Shown piece after piece: positions 63,011-64,000 of a stretch of DNA of 64,000 nucleotides. A program made the position numbers and the translations under genes. The first letter of the stretch is position 1. Each line of letters begins with the position of its first letter. The DNA comes from Nemertoderma westbladi (taxonomy: Eukaryota > Xenacoelomorpha > Nemertodermatida > Nemertodermatidae), in contig JAUCBJ010001066.1 of NCBI GenBank assembly GCA_032718475.1, positions 1 to 64,000 of the forward strand. Reading direction: 5' to 3'. Below the pieces are notes generated by a model that was not told the origin of the DNA, did not search any database, and saw only the letters and a program-made list of their open reading frames with translations.

Positions 63011-64000
63011 CTCGAGTCCACTATCTGCCATCAAGGTCCCAATACAACTAACTAATGAAACTCAATAGTGTGTGCTTTCCGCCTAATTTAGGAATGAAAT
63101 TTTCAAATCATTCGGGGTACATCCATATTATTTGTACTGTTATCTTATAGAGTTGCTGATCTTTGGTAAATATTGTTTCAGTTTGACCACATTGATGGGT
63201 GAGTCGTTGGCCTTCAGTCACAGCTGTTAACATTGTGAACTAAAATACTTACCTAAATGTAATTCATCTACAATAGTTCCTGTGAATATCAACGACCTTT
63301 GAATCTTATTTAGAATCATTGTCTAGTCTACATAGCAACAGTTATCATGGTAACTGTGGCCAGAAACCAAGTTCAATAATACGGTTGTCATATTAACTGT
63401 GATTCGAATACAAGTTCTGTATGCGATATACTGAGGGAATATGTTGATACTGAGGTCGCATAATGGTTAAGTTGGTGTTTGCTATAGCGTGAACCGAAGA
63501 TTACTGCCCCTAGCAACGGTTGCCAGGGTAACAGTGGTTTGAAAATAAGCTCATCGAATTCGCAATCATTGATTTATTCAAGTTTGGGGTAAATCCTGTA
63601 ACCATTGTGTGTTTAAAACATGGCAGCTGCAGATAAACACCCCGGTAACCATGGTAACACGGTTTATGAGAAATGCTCAAGGTTGTAGGGGCGACACCCT
63701 CCTAAATATTGTTCAGCAGGGTCTAATGAGTAGGCCTACAAAACCGATGAAACATTTTATGGGTATAAAAATACACGGTTCACCAAAATTTGTGCTATTT
63801 GCTGCCGGACTATTATTATCATCCTTCTCTTAACAGTATAGTTTACCTATAACTCATTGCATTCATATTTTCTGATTATTTGGATGAATCCAAAATATAC
63901 ACGTTATCTTTCTCATCCATTCTATACTGTAGGGAAACAACCCACTAGCGATATCTTCATACTAGCGATCCATTTTCTTACAAGTTATAAGAAAATACGT
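63011..64000. other. End of window, non-coding
   Basis: No gene recognised. It contains three X-box-like palindromes (next entry). A 74-aa frame at 63609-63833 is not credible. Confidence 0.5.
63341..63658. promoter_or_regulatory. Cluster of three RFX X-box-like motifs
   Basis: GTTATCATGGTAAC at 63341-63354, GTTGCCAGGGTAAC at 63519-63532 (fits the RFX consensus exactly) and GTAACCATGGTAAC at 63645-63658, spaced 178 and 126 bp. The spacing and palindromes resemble the core monomers of the Helentron-like elements, so this may be a decayed relative and not a promoter. Confidence 0.4.

Overview
This window looks like nuclear DNA of a non-vertebrate animal, probably marine. It has spliceosomal introns and three or more transposon classes, is AT-rich between genes, and carries many short motifs of the GGCCTA and ACCGGT type. 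No bacterial-style operons, CRISPR arrays or tRNA/rRNA genes were recognised. The phylum cannot be fixed from the sequence. One transposon family resembles the core-repeat 'pearl'/HINE elements described from bivalves, which is only a weak hint.

Four host genes can be supported. (1) An hnRNP U-like protein (SAP, SPRY, P-loop and G/RGG-rich tail; 764 aa) at 6057-8351 on +. (2) RNase H2 catalytic subunit A (300 aa) at 16158-17060 on -. (3) ATG7, the E1-like enzyme of autophagy, in seven exons from 23271 to 58181 on +; joined on canonical or near-canonical splice sites these give a 684-aa protein with all hallmark residues. (4) CPPED1, a calcineurin-like phosphoesterase (304 aa), at 53467-54381 on -, nested antisense in ATG7 intron 5. 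Genes 1, 2 and 4 each lie in one uninterrupted frame although their vertebrate counterparts are multi-exon.

Layout: 1-6000 is repeat-rich DNA with foldback (inverted-repeat) elements. 6-9 kb holds the hnRNP U gene. 9-16 kb holds minisatellites, including a 0.96-kb array of a 21/22-bp unit. RNASEH2A follows. 17.9-20.3 kb is a 5'-truncated non-LTR retrotransposon with a poly(A) tail and a CGTAT microsatellite. 23.3-58.2 kb is ATG7. Intron 3 (21.8 kb) contains a complete, apparently young 19.0-kb BEL/Pao-like LTR element in antisense, with 5-bp target duplications. Its gag is intact, but the reverse transcriptase and integrase are missing. Its long leader carries tandem Helentron/HINE-like elements. 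58-64 kb is intergenic DNA with decayed non-LTR fragments.

The most striking observation concerns ATG7. Three of its six introns (2, 4 and 6) contain tandem arrays whose repeat unit is the exon-intron junction itself. About 140 copies of a 29-bp unit and 31 copies of a 58-bp unit each carry a copy of the 5' splice site. Six copies of a 68-bp unit each carry a copy of the 3' splice site. In each case the real exon edge is the outermost unit, and the other copies shift the frame or introduce stops. The gene can therefore be made correctly only if the spliceosome picks one member of a long series of near-identical sites.
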